From Blautia sp. OF03-15BH (GTDB lineage: Bacteria > Bacillota > Clostridia > Lachnospirales > Lachnospiraceae), in assembly GCF_003463065.1 (NCBI RefSeq), contig NZ_QSCM01000001.1, positions 310,001 to 374,000 of the forward strand: 64,000 nucleotides of DNA, read 5' to 3'. Of the stretch, positions 16,173-23,793 are shown piece after piece (positions within the stretch are counted from its first letter, which is position 1; the number at the start of each line of letters is the position of its first letter). The position numbers and the translations under genes are program-made. The notes beneath the pieces are model-generated. The model did not search any database, was not told the origin of the DNA, and worked only from the letters and a program-made list of their open reading frames with translations.

Positions 16173-17564
16173 TCAACAGTTTTCCCCCTTACTGATGCGA
16201 ACGCAAGTCCCTTTCCCTTCCTCACTTTCCAGGGAAAGCCGCGCCCCGTGCAACATCGCAATCTCCTCACAGATCGCCAGCCCCAGTCCCACGCTTCCCG
16301 CGCTCCGTGCTCGGGCTTTATCTACCATGTAGAAGGCTTCCGTCACCCGCGCCAGGTCTTCCAGCGGAATCCCTTTTCCCTCATCTTTCACTGAAAGCTC
16401 CCTCTCATCCGCCCGAATCCATATCTTCCCGCCTTCTTTAGAAGCCTTCACAGCATTATCCACCAGATTCATAACAAGGCTCATCATCAGATCCTGGTCC
16501 ATGGTCTTCGTAAGATCCTCTGGAGTGCAAGAAATCTCCAGGGAAAGCTTTTTCTCCTGCAATCTCCAGAACGTAAGCTCCTTCACTTTTTCGATAAAAG
16601 GCAGCACCTCCACCTCTTTTTTCTCAATGGTGCTCTCCCCCATCTCATAAAGGCCGGTGAGCTCCAGCATCTTCACCGACAACCGTGAAAGCCGCCGGCA
16701 CTCGTCCCCAATATATTGAAGGGCCTGCTCCCTCCGCCGTTCGCTCAGCCGCAGCGTCAGGAGCGTATCCGCATAGCCGATGATGGCTGTCATGGGCGTT
16801 TTCAGTTCGTGCGCCAGACTTCCCAAAAGCTGTCTCTGCGTCTCATTGACTGCTGAGAGTTTTTCCACATGCTCCTCGATCTTCTCTGCCATCTGGTTAA
16901 AACTCTCCGTCAGCTCTGCGATCTCATCCTTTCCCCGGACGGGCAGACGGATCCCATAGTTCCCATCTGCCAGCAAAGCTGCCGTTTTTTTCAGTTCCAC
17001 CAATGGCCGGATCGTCCGGTATATTCCATGAAAAAGAAAAGCCCCGATAAAAAGCAGGGCTCCTACGGTAAAAAGAAGCCCTTCCAGAAAAAGCTTATCA
17101 AAGCGCTGATAGATATCCGTTATATCCTTATAGTAAAGAACGCGGTAATTTTTTCCAAAAGTCAGCATATCCCAAAAAAGTAAAAGCCTTCTCTCTCCGT
17201 TCTTTAAGAGAAGCCCGTTCTCCCTGTCATCCGTCCGTTTAAAAACATCTTCCACCTCATACTCGTAGGCACTGATGTTAAAAAGCTCCTTCGTCCCCCG
17301 GTAAAGGATTCCCTGGCTTCCCACATACTGGCGGAAAGCGCTGGCCACGATCCGGTCCTGTATTTCCTGTTCTTCCGTTTCATACATGCCTCTGAGCTTC
17401 TGGTCCAGTTCTCCTGTTTTTCCCCGAAAACTGAGTTTCTCATAGTACTGGATACTCTCCACCGCCTGCCGCCTTGACTCATAGATCAGGTAAAAAAACA
17501 CTGCCTGGGACAAGACCAGAAACGCCAGAAAAATCTGCAGAAACAACTTTTTAAAAAGCTTCAC
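16173..17564 (-). CDS. Sensor histidine kinase
   Basis: Membrane-bound kinase of 463 residues. Two transmembrane segments (about 8-28 and 160-180) enclose an extracytoplasmic sensor of about 130 residues. HAMP follows (about 180-235), then HisKA with phosphoacceptor H252 in LAHELKTPMT. The HATPase domain has NLVDNAVKAS (N box), VKDEGKGIP (G1) and GSVGLGLAI (G2). It starts with GTG, overlapping the regulator stop by 4 bp (GTGA), after GGAGG. It pairs with the adjacent OmpR-family regulator. Its signal is unknown; the linked exporter suggests envelope stress or an antimicrobial peptide. Confidence 0.93.
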   Translation of the reverse strand: MKLFKKLFLQIFLAFLVLSQAVFFYLIYESRRQAVESIQYYEKLSFRGKTGELDQKLRGMYETEEQEIQDRIVASAFRQYVGSQGILYRGTKELFNISAYEYEVEDVFKRTDDRENGLLLKNGERRLLLFWDMLTFGKNYRVLYYKDITDIYQRFDKLFLEGLLFTVGALLFIGAFLFHGIYRTIRPLVELKKTAALLADGNYGIRLPVRGKDEIAELTESFNQMAEKIEEHVEKLSAVNETQRQLLGSLAHELKTPMTAIIGYADTLLTLRLSERRREQALQYIGDECRRLSRLSVKMLELTGLYEMGESTIEKKEVEVLPFIEKVKELTFWRLQEKKLSLEISCTPEDLTKTMDQDLMMSLVMNLVDNAVKASKEGGKIWIRADERELSVKDEGKGIPLEDLARVTEAFYMVDKARARSAGSVGLGLAICEEIAMLHGARLSLESEEGKGTCVRISKGENC

Positions 17565-18226
17565 TCATCCACCTCCAGCCGGTACCCGATCCGGGGAATG
17601 GTCCGGATCACGTCCTGGAAACCAAGTTTTTTCCGGATCCTGCCCACATGGGCGTCCACCGTTCTGGTCTCTCCCTCAAAGTCCACGCCCCAGAGAGCCT
17701 TCAGGAGCTGCTCCCTCGTGAGGGCCTTATTTTTGTGCCGGACAAACATCAGAAGGCAGTCGTACTCCATAGGCTTTAAATAGACCTCCTCTCCCGCCTT
17801 CGTGACGCTCCTTTTCTCCGTATCAATCTCCACATCCTGAATTTTCAGGATCTCTCTTCCTTTCTGATGACGCTCCAGTACTTTTTCCACACGGACCAGA
17901 AGTTCCAGCATCTCAAAAGGCTTTACAATATAATCCTCCGCCCCTTCTTTCAGTCCCCGGACCTTACTCTGGACATCCGCTTTCGCCGTCAGGAAAATCA
18001 CCGGAATCCCTGCCGCCTTCAGCTCCGGCAAAAGCGCAAAGCCATCCTTTCCCGGAAGCATGATATCCACCAAGGCCAGATCAAAATCCGCCTCTTTTTT
18101 CAGAGTTTCCTCCGCCTCCAGCCCATCCAGACAGGAAACGACCTCATAGCCCGTCACCTCCAGATTCATGGAAATCAGGTCGTTGATGGCCATTTCATCC
18201 TCTATCACTAAAATTTTTCCTCGCAT
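17561..18226 (-). CDS. OmpR/PhoB-family response regulator
   Basis: Receiver domain (1-120) with acidic pocket ED (10-11), phosphoacceptor D54 in LALVDIMLPGKDG, T in IFLTAK and K in DYIVKPFE. A winged-helix DNA-binding domain (about 125-221) carries the family motif ETRTVDAHVGRIRKKLG and ends IRTIPRIGYRLE. It has 221 residues, full length. GAGGTGA precedes the ATG. It is the first gene of the unit and has its own candidate operator at 18270-18289, so autoregulation is likely. Confidence 0.94.
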   Translation of the reverse strand: MRGKILVIEDEMAINDLISMNLEVTGYEVVSCLDGLEAEETLKKEADFDLALVDIMLPGKDGFALLPELKAAGIPVIFLTAKADVQSKVRGLKEGAEDYIVKPFEMLELLVRVEKVLERHQKGREILKIQDVEIDTEKRSVTKAGEEVYLKPMEYDCLLMFVRHKNKALTREQLLKALWGVDFEGETRTVDAHVGRIRKKLGFQDVIRTIPRIGYRLEVDE

Positions 18227-18249
18227 ATTTTCACCTCAGTTCCATTTTA

Positions 18250-18289
18250 GCATAAACCCACTGTGGAAGGTTGTAACCGTTTTGTAAAA
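18250..18289 (-). promoter_or_regulatory. Operator and promoter before the response regulator
   Basis: The plus strand reads GTTGTAACCGTTTTGTAAAA at 18270-18289, matching 17 of 20 bases with the site at 16036-16055. Downstream on the minus strand lies TATGCTAAAAT, a -10 like TAAAAT with a TATGC extension, about 30 bp before the ATG. The -35 region is covered by the operator, as in class II activation. Confidence 0.65.
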
Positions 18290-18324
18290 AAAGAAAGGCG
18301 CGACCGAAGTCACGCCCAAACTCT

Positions 18325-19472
18325 TTATTTTTCTTTTTTCCGTATGTAGACCATGCAGAGGAGACAGAGGATCGTCTGCACCGCTGAAGACATCGGAGTC
18401 GCAAGTCCGATCCTGAATAGCGATGCCCCCGCCTGGCGGCTCATGATAAAGGACACCGGCACTCTCACGAAGAAAGCGCCCACGATTCCCTGAACCATGA
18501 CAAATTTTGTGAGGCCAATGCCGTTATAGAAGCCCACATAGCAGAAGAAAATCGCCGTCAGCAGACAATCGATGGCATAAGCTTTCAGATAATCGGCTCC
18601 CGCGGTCACCACCGCCGGATCCGAAGAGAAAATACCGGCCAGAACGATTCCATGATAAAAGGAAATGTAAAACATCACCACGCCGATGGCAAAGGAAAGC
18701 GCCACGCCGTAATGCAGAGCTTTTTTCGCCCGATCCATCCGGCCGGCTCCGTAATTCTGTGCCACAAAGGCGGACATGGACTGCATGAAAGCCGAAGAAA
18801 TCAGCATAATGAAGCTACAGACTTTTTCTGCCACTCCCACACCGGCCGAGGCCGTCACGCCCATGGAGTTGACGATGGCCAATATAATGAGGAAAGAAAT
18901 GCCCACGAGAAGATCCTGCATGGCGATCGGAATCCCAAGACCCGTCATTTTCTTCACCAGGACGCCGTGATGAGCGGCGTGTTGGAATCTCCTAAGCCCC
19001 GGAAAATGCAGCCGATCAGGTTGTAAGCTACTATGATGAGGGTACCGCCTCCGCAGATCCGGACATAGGCCACAGTCTTATTGAAGGCCTCCTCCGGCGC
19101 GTTCATAATCCGGCAGAGCTGCGGCGCAAAAATGAGGATCAGCACGGTCATCGTCAGAGCGATGATACCAAAAAGCACCATGGCCGTTCCGATCGTCTCG
19201 CCGCCTTCTTTTCGCTTGCCGCTTCCGATCTGCTGCCCCAGAAGAATTGTCGTTCCCATAGCGAAGCTGCTGATCAGGTTTGTGATGGTCGCCATCAGCT
19301 GAGAGCCGGTGGACACCGCCGATACATCCACAGAAGAAGCAAATTTTCCCACAACCAGAAGATCCACTGCGCCGTACATGGCCTGCAGAAACAAGGCCAG
19401 CAGCACCGGCAACACAAATAAAACCAGCGGTTTTAAGATTTTTCCTTCCGTAAAAGTTTTCGTCTCTTTCAT
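18325..19472 (-). pseudogene. MATE-family efflux transporter, internally deleted and frameshifted
   Basis: Two open parts together resemble one MATE transporter. The N-terminal part (19472-18954, 172 codons) runs from MKETKTFTEGKILKPLVLFV to FRGLGDSNTPLITASW and stops. The C-terminal part (18957-18325) resumes with VKKMTGLGIPIAMQDLLVGI and runs to the normal end. About 70 residues expected between them, covering helices 5-6 and the central loop, are missing, and the frame changes at 18954-18957. The combined 380 residues fall short of the usual 450. The downstream half could only start at GTG 18957 without a good ribosome-binding site. It is probably non-functional as an exporter. Confidence 0.85.
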
Positions 19473-19489
19473 ATTTTCCTCCTTAAACA

Positions 19490-19560
19490 TAAAAAAAGCT
19501 GAACAAGATGCAGGCATCTCAGCCTGCCACCTTATCCAGCTATTGTTTCTTACGAACAAA
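19490..19560 (-). promoter_or_regulatory. Attenuator-like hairpin in the MATE gene leader
   Basis: Minus-strand arms 19541-19522 and 19515-19497 pair over nearly 19 bp with several G-U pairs and are followed by seven T residues (19497-19491), only about 20 nt before the MATE ATG. Upstream, GGAGG sits 5 nt before a TTG (19559) that opens a 29-codon frame through the hairpin and into the MATE frame. This is the layout of a leader-peptide attenuator. Confidence 0.6.
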
Positions 19561-19619
19561 TTACCCTCCGATGAACCACTGTCATTCTATCCTGTTCTTC
19601 TCGCAAAGTCAAGAGATTC

Positions 19620-19955
19620 TTACTGCGGGAATACCACGGTGAGGAGCATTTTGAAAGCCTCCACTGCGTATACGGCATGGGGGATTTTAGCGGGCATTAC
19701 GAGAGCCTCGCCTGCTTTTACCTGATGTTTTATGCCGCCTACGGTGAACTCGCCGGTTCCCTCGAGAACCGTTACCATAGCGTCGCCCTCGGAATCATGA
19801 GTGCTGATCTCCTCGCCCTTTGCGAAAGCGAAAAGGGTAATGCTCACGGCGCTGTTCTGTGCCAGAGTACGGCTTACAACCTGTCCGTCCATATACTGAA
19901 CCAGTCCACCTAAATTTACTACTTTTTCAGGCTCGATATTTTTAATGTATGCCAT
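19620..19955 (-). CDS. Small cupin-domain protein
   Basis: A 111-residue single-domain cupin. The conserved region reads THDSEGDAMVTVLEGTGEF, followed by VKAGEALVMPAKIPHAVYAVEAFKML, matching the two cupin motifs with one histidine in each. Such proteins bind a metal and often act as sensors or small isomerases; the ligand here is unknown. GGAG lies 9 nt before the ATG at 19955. It begins 16 bp after the M24 peptidase stop, so the two are probably co-transcribed. Confidence 0.82.
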   Translation of the reverse strand: MAYIKNIEPEKVVNLGGLVQYMDGQVVSRTLAQNSAVSITLFAFAKGEEISTHDSEGDAMVTVLEGTGEFTVGGIKHQVKAGEALVMPAKIPHAVYAVEAFKMLLTVVFPQ

Positions 19956-19971
19956 TTTTAAAATCTCCTCT

Positions 19972-21213
19972 TTATTTGTTTTTTGCCATAAATGCTTCGA
20001 TCTCGTCCGGATCGCGGATGATCGCATCAGAAAGAACAACGCAGCCATCCTCGGTGATCAGGATATCGTCCTCGATACGGATGCCTATCTCCCACTCGTC
20101 GATGTAAAGGCCCGGCTCGTCGGTGATGATGGCTCCCGGCTGAAGCTTTTCGCTGCCTGCTGCTGTCACGTCATGAACGTCAATGCCCAGATGATGGGAA
20201 ACGCCATGCATATAGTAGGTGCCGATCTCGTCCTTGTTCTCGATGAGACCTAAGCGGATGCAGCCCTCAGCCAGCACATCTTTGGTGATCTCGTTGAGTT
20301 CGCGCAAGGTCATGCCCGGTTTTGCCACCTCAGCCACCTTTCGGTTTGCTGCCAGAACAACCTCGTAAACCTGTCTCTGGCGCTCAGAATATTTTCCGTT
20401 CACCGGATAAGTTCTGGTGATGTCGGCGCAGTAGCCGTTAAATTTGGCTCCCAGATCCATGAGAAGAAGGGTTCCGTCCTCGCAGACGTCCTGGTTGGTC
20501 TCATAGTGAAGCATGGTTCCGTTGGCTCCGCTCCCGGCAATCGTCGGGAAGGAAGTGCCGTCCGCACCCTGATGGTGAACCATATACTCGAAATCAGCCT
20601 GTGCCTGATATTCAGTATTGCCCGGTTTCAGATTTTTCATGACAAACTGGAGAGACTTGTCCGTGATGTCGATGGCCTTTTTCACCAGCTCGATCTCGTC
20701 CTCATCCTTCCACATACGAAGAGCAGCGACAGTCGGAGCGATGTTTTTGATCCTGCGGCCCGGATATTTGTCGGCAAACTCCTTCGCTTTTACAGCGTTG
20801 TAGTCCGGAAGATCCTCGTATTGGTAGCGGAAGCAGTCGAAATACAGGGTGGAAATGTCCTCTCTGTCCATCATGCTGCTTACCATTCCTTCAAAGGAAT
20901 CCAGGAAACGAACATCCTCGATGCCGGAGATCTCCTGTGCCTCGGAGACAGTGACTTTTCTTCCGAACCAGCGCTCCTGGGTCGGGTCCGCCTCCTCGAT
21001 GAAAAGGATGCTCTTCTCTTCTTTTTCCGTCTTTTTCATCAGCAGGATCATATGGTCTCTGCGGAGTCCGGTCAGATAGAAAAAGTTCCGGTTTGCCTCA
21101 AAAGGCAGGTACTCGTCCGCACTTACATGAAGCTCGATTCCTGAAAAAAGGATCAGTGCAGAATCCATCTCCATGGTATCAAAAATTTTTGTTCTTCTTT
21201 CTGTAAAATTCAT
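19972..21213 (-). CDS. M24-family aminopeptidase (Xaa-Pro aminopeptidase, PepP type)
   Basis: Cytoplasmic metallopeptidase that removes N-terminal residues before proline. An AMP_N domain (about 1-125) is followed by the pita-bread catalytic domain. The metal-binding residues are visible: two aspartates in LLMDLGAKFNGYCADITRT, the histidine in MHGVSHHLGIDVHD, and glutamates in ITDEPGLYI and GIRIEDDILIT. The length of 413 residues matches PepP. The downstream cupin is in the same unit. The divergent thiamin unit starts about 100 bp upstream. Confidence 0.93.
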   Translation of the reverse strand: MNFTERRTKIFDTMEMDSALILFSGIELHVSADEYLPFEANRNFFYLTGLRRDHMILLMKKTEKEEKSILFIEEADPTQERWFGRKVTVSEAQEISGIEDVRFLDSFEGMVSSMMDREDISTLYFDCFRYQYEDLPDYNAVKAKEFADKYPGRRIKNIAPTVAALRMWKDEDEIELVKKAIDITDKSLQFVMKNLKPGNTEYQAQADFEYMVHHQGADGTSFPTIAGSGANGTMLHYETNQDVCEDGTLLLMDLGAKFNGYCADITRTYPVNGKYSERQRQVYEVVLAANRKVAEVAKPGMTLRELNEITKDVLAEGCIRLGLIENKDEIGTYYMHGVSHHLGIDVHDVTAAGSEKLQPGAIITDEPGLYIDEWEIGIRIEDDILITEDGCVVLSDAIIRDPDEIEAFMAKNK

Positions 21214-21313
21214 TTTTCTTTTCCTCCGTCTGTTTCTTTCGAAAACACTGTACCCTTAGGATAACACGTTCTCTCCTTCTTGCCTACCCTGTTTTTTCCG
21301 TCAGAAAAACAGC

Positions 21314-21342
21314 TTGCAAACTTTTTCTGTCTGCGTTATAAT
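21314..21342 (+). promoter_or_regulatory. Sigma-A promoter for the thiamin unit
   Basis: TTGCAA (21314-21319), 17-bp spacer, TATAAT (21337-21342). Transcription would start near 21349, about 15 nt before the riboswitch. Confidence 0.85.
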
Positions 21343-21364
21343 GTTTCCGGACAATTTCATGAAA

Positions 21365-21450
21365 AGAGGGGAGCTGGCGAAAGCCGGCTGAGAGGAAACG
21401 TGATTCCGTTTCGACCCGGAACCTGATTTGGATAATGCCAACGGAGGGAA
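21365..21450 (+). promoter_or_regulatory. TPP (THI-box) riboswitch
   Basis: The canonical TPP aptamer order is present: GGGGAGC, the GGCTGAGAGG motif at about 21386-21395, a P3 stem with AAACG/CGTTT, GACCCGGAACCTGATTTGG and ATAATGCCAACGGAGGGAA. It binds thiamin pyrophosphate and should lower expression of thiW and thiC through the terminator that follows. Confidence 0.97.
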
Positions 21451-21468
21451 TACATACCAAGATTATTT

Positions 21469-21532
21469 AGAGGTGCCCCCGCATCTCTTTTTTATTCTGG
21501 ACAGCGCAGGATCTCCATTCAGGTGGGGATCC
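21469..21532 (+). terminator. Expression-platform terminator(s) of the TPP riboswitch
   Basis: AGAGGTGC (21469-21476), CCCC loop, GCATCTCT (21481-21488), then TTTTTATT. A second stem, GGATCTCC (21509-21516) with GGGGATCC (21525-21532), is followed by TTTCTTATT. Both precede thiW, so ligand binding probably acts by premature termination. Confidence 0.8.
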
Positions 21533-21574
21533 TTTCTTATTGAACATCTGACGACTGAAAGGAGAAAATTGTCC

Positions 21575-22084
21575 ATGAAAACCAATCTCTCAACAAAAAA
21601 AATTGCACTTGCAGGCGTATTCACCGCTCTTGCTGTTGTAGGAAGCTTTATCAGCTTTCCGGTAGCCGGCAGTAAATGTGCCCCGGTACAGCATATGGTC
21701 AACATTCTGGCTGCTGTCACCTTAGGCCCCTTCTGGGGGATCGGCATTGCTTTTATCGCAAGCCTTCTCCGCAATCTTCTGGCTCTTGGAAGCCTCATGG
21801 CTTTCCCGGGAAGTATGGTTGGCGCACTCTGCTGCGGTCTTGTTTACCACTTCTCACATAAACTGAGCCTTACCTGTGCTGCGGAAGCACTGGGAACCGG
21901 AATCCTTGGCGGCATCGCTGCTTATCCGGTAGCTGTTTATCTGATGGGCCTTACACCTGCCGGTATCTTTGTTTACGTTGTACCTTTCCTGATCTCTACC
22001 GTAGCAGGAAGCATCCTTGCGTTCCTCCTGATCACGGTGCTGGAAAAAGGCGGCGTCATGAGAGAGCTCTCTTCTGCTCATTAA
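21575..22084 (+). CDS. thiW: ThiW, ECF-type transporter S component for a thiamin precursor
   Basis: Membrane substrate-binding (S) subunit of an energy-coupling factor importer, thought to take up the thiazole moiety of thiamin. There are 169 residues with five to six helices; KIALAGVFTALAVVGSFISFPV opens, and CAPVQHMVNILAAVTLGPFWG followed by SLMAFPGSMVGALCCGLVYH are typical of ThiW. GGAG lies about 10 nt before the ATG at 21575; an upstream in-frame start overlaps the riboswitch and was rejected. Control by the TPP riboswitch supports the assignment. The ECF ATPase and T subunits are not here and are presumably shared. Confidence 0.9.
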   Translation: MKTNLSTKKIALAGVFTALAVVGSFISFPVAGSKCAPVQHMVNILAAVTLGPFWGIGIAFIASLLRNLLALGSLMAFPGSMVGALCCGLVYHFSHKLSLTCAAEALGTGILGGIAAYPVAVYLMGLTPAGIFVYVVPFLISTVAGSILAFLLITVLEKGGVMRELSSAH

Positions 22085-22330
22085 ACAGAAAATAGGTTAT
22101 CTGCAGATACAGACCCTTGAAGGACAGATAAAATCAGACTTTACCTGTCCGGCGGTACATTGGGGACACCACCTTGTGCCGCTTTAAAAAAGCCGGTTTC
22201 ATCCGGCAAGAAACCATCACTTGAAAAGATGAAGTTTCAGGCGTCAGTATTCCGGGCTGCTCATGCGTGCTGTCCGTGTTTTGCTGACGCTAGGATTCCA
22301 GACTCAAATCATGAAGGAGGCAAAACAAGC
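22085..22330 (+). other. Structured intergenic leader between thiW and thiC
   Basis: About 245 bp without a gene. Several stem-loops are visible: GCGGTAC (22152-22158) with GTGCCGC (22176-22182), GCCGG (22192-22196) with CCGGC (22203-22207), and GCGTCAG (22241-22247) with CTGACGC (22284-22290). No THI-box core was found. It may be a processing region or a second regulatory RNA for thiC. Confidence 0.5.
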
Positions 22331-23641
22331 ATGAGAAATTACACAACCCAGATGGATGCTGCCAGAAAAGGCATCCTGACACCGGAACTTGAAATTGTCG
22401 CAAAGAAAGAAAACATGACGACAGAAGCTCTTATGAAGCTTGTCGCCGAAGGAAAAGTTGCCATCTGTGCAAACAAAAATCATGTCGGCCTGAACCCGGA
22501 AGGCGTGGGAAGCATGCTCCGCACCAAGATCAATGTAAACCTTGGCGTTTCCCGTGACTGTAAAGATTACGACATCGAAATGCAAAAGGTCATGAGTGCT
22601 GTAAAGCTTGGTGCAGAGGCCATCATGGATCTTTCCAGCCATGGAAACACCCAGCCTTTCCGTCAGAAGCTGACACATGAATGTCCTGCCATGATCGGAA
22701 CCGTTCCCGTCTATGACAGTGTGATCCACTATCAGCGCGATCTGGCTACTCTGACCGCCCAGGATTTTATCGATGTGGTCCGTCTTCATGCGCAGGATGG
22801 CGTGGATTTTGTTACCCTGCACTGTGGCATCACACGCAAAACCATTGAACAGATCAAGAAACACAAAAGAAAAATGAACATTGTCAGCCGTGGCGGAAGC
22901 CTTGTCTTCGCCTGGATGAGCATGACCGGTGAGGAAAATCCCTTCTATGAACATTTCGACGAGATTCTGGACATCTGTGAGGAATACGATGTCACCATCT
23001 CTCTCGGTGATGCCTGCCGTCCGGGCTGTCTGGCCGATGCAACGGATGTATGTCAGATCGAGGAGCTTGTCCGTCTGGGCGAACTGACCAAACGTGCCTG
23101 GGATCATAATGTACAGGTCATGGTGGAAGGTCCCGGTCATGTTCCCCTGGATCAGGTAGCCGCAAACATGAAGGTACAGCAGAGCATCTGTATGGGCGCT
23201 CCTTTCTATGTCCTCGGTCCTCTGGTAACCGACATTGCTCCTGGCTATGATCACATCACAGCTGCCATCGGCGGAGCTGTAGCTGCCATGAACGGAGCAG
23301 CCTTCCTTTGCTATGTGACTCCTGCCGAGCATCTGGCTCTTCCCAATGTAGAAGACGTAAAACAGGGCATCATTGCCTCCAAGATCGCCGCTCACGCAGC
23401 AGACATTGCCAAAGGGATCCCGGGAGCCCGGGACCAGGATGACCGTATGGCAGATGCCCGTCAGAAACTGGACTGGGAAAAACAGTATGCCTGTGCACTG
23501 GATCCTGAAACTGCCAAGGCAATCCGTGACAGCCGCAGTCCTGAAGATGACCACAGTGACACCTGCAGTATGTGCGGAAAATTCTGTGCTGTCCGCAGCA
23601 TGAACAAGGCTCTGGCCGGCGAATACATCGATATCCTGTAA
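22331..23641 (+). CDS. thiC: ThiC, phosphomethylpyrimidine synthase
   Basis: Radical SAM enzyme that rearranges aminoimidazole ribotide into HMP-phosphate, the pyrimidine of thiamin. Conserved blocks are NLGVSRDCKDYDIEMQKV, EAIMDLSSHGN, GVDFVTLHCGITRKT, ISLGDACRPGCL and MVEGPGHVPLDQ. The cluster-binding cysteines are near the C-terminus in CSMCGKFCAVRSMNK. AAGGAGG (22315-22321) precedes the ATG at 22331, giving 436 residues, the normal size of the clostridial form without the N-terminal domain. It lies downstream of the TPP riboswitch and thiW and ends at a strong terminator. Confidence 0.97.
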   Translation: MRNYTTQMDAARKGILTPELEIVAKKENMTTEALMKLVAEGKVAICANKNHVGLNPEGVGSMLRTKINVNLGVSRDCKDYDIEMQKVMSAVKLGAEAIMDLSSHGNTQPFRQKLTHECPAMIGTVPVYDSVIHYQRDLATLTAQDFIDVVRLHAQDGVDFVTLHCGITRKTIEQIKKHKRKMNIVSRGGSLVFAWMSMTGEENPFYEHFDEILDICEEYDVTISLGDACRPGCLADATDVCQIEELVRLGELTKRAWDHNVQVMVEGPGHVPLDQVAANMKVQQSICMGAPFYVLGPLVTDIAPGYDHITAAIGGAVAAMNGAAFLCYVTPAEHLALPNVEDVKQGIIASKIAAHAADIAKGIPGARDQDDRMADARQKLDWEKQYACALDPETAKAIRDSRSPEDDHSDTCSMCGKFCAVRSMNKALAGEYIDIL

Positions 23642-23647
23642 CAGATA

Positions 23648-23691
23648 AAGTCCCCTGCTTTTTGTAATGGAAGCAGGGGACTTATTTTTTT
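23648..23691 (+). terminator. Rho-independent terminator after thiC
   Basis: Perfect 13-bp stem AAGTCCCCTGCTT (23648-23660) with AAGCAGGGGACTT (23671-23683), then a run of seven T residues. Confidence 0.95.
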
Positions 23692-23762
23692 GAACATAAT
23701 TCGGTCAATCAGACATTCCTTTTTCCCGCAAAAATGATACAATAAAATCACCATAAAACTTA

Positions 23763-23778
23763 GGCAGAAATATCTGCC
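23763..23778 (+). promoter_or_regulatory. Small palindrome in the alpha-galactosidase leader
   Basis: GGCAGA-AATA-TCTGCC lies 15 bp before the GH27 ATG and just after a -10-like TACAATAAAAT. Its position fits a repressor operator. No regulator gene is adjacent. Confidence 0.4.
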
Positions 23779-23793
23779 GGAAAAGAGGTCCTA

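Noticed and set aside
18954..19472. Two intact overlapping half-transporter genes
   Set aside because: The missing middle region and the frame change at a conserved motif fit a deletion in one MATE gene better than two genes.
22085..22330. Second TPP riboswitch before thiC
   Set aside because: The GCTGAGA and GACCC...GAACCTGAT core motifs are absent.
22304..23554. 416-codon minus-strand frame opposite thiC
   Set aside because: Entirely antisense to a conserved thiC gene; composition follows from the codon bias of the real gene.
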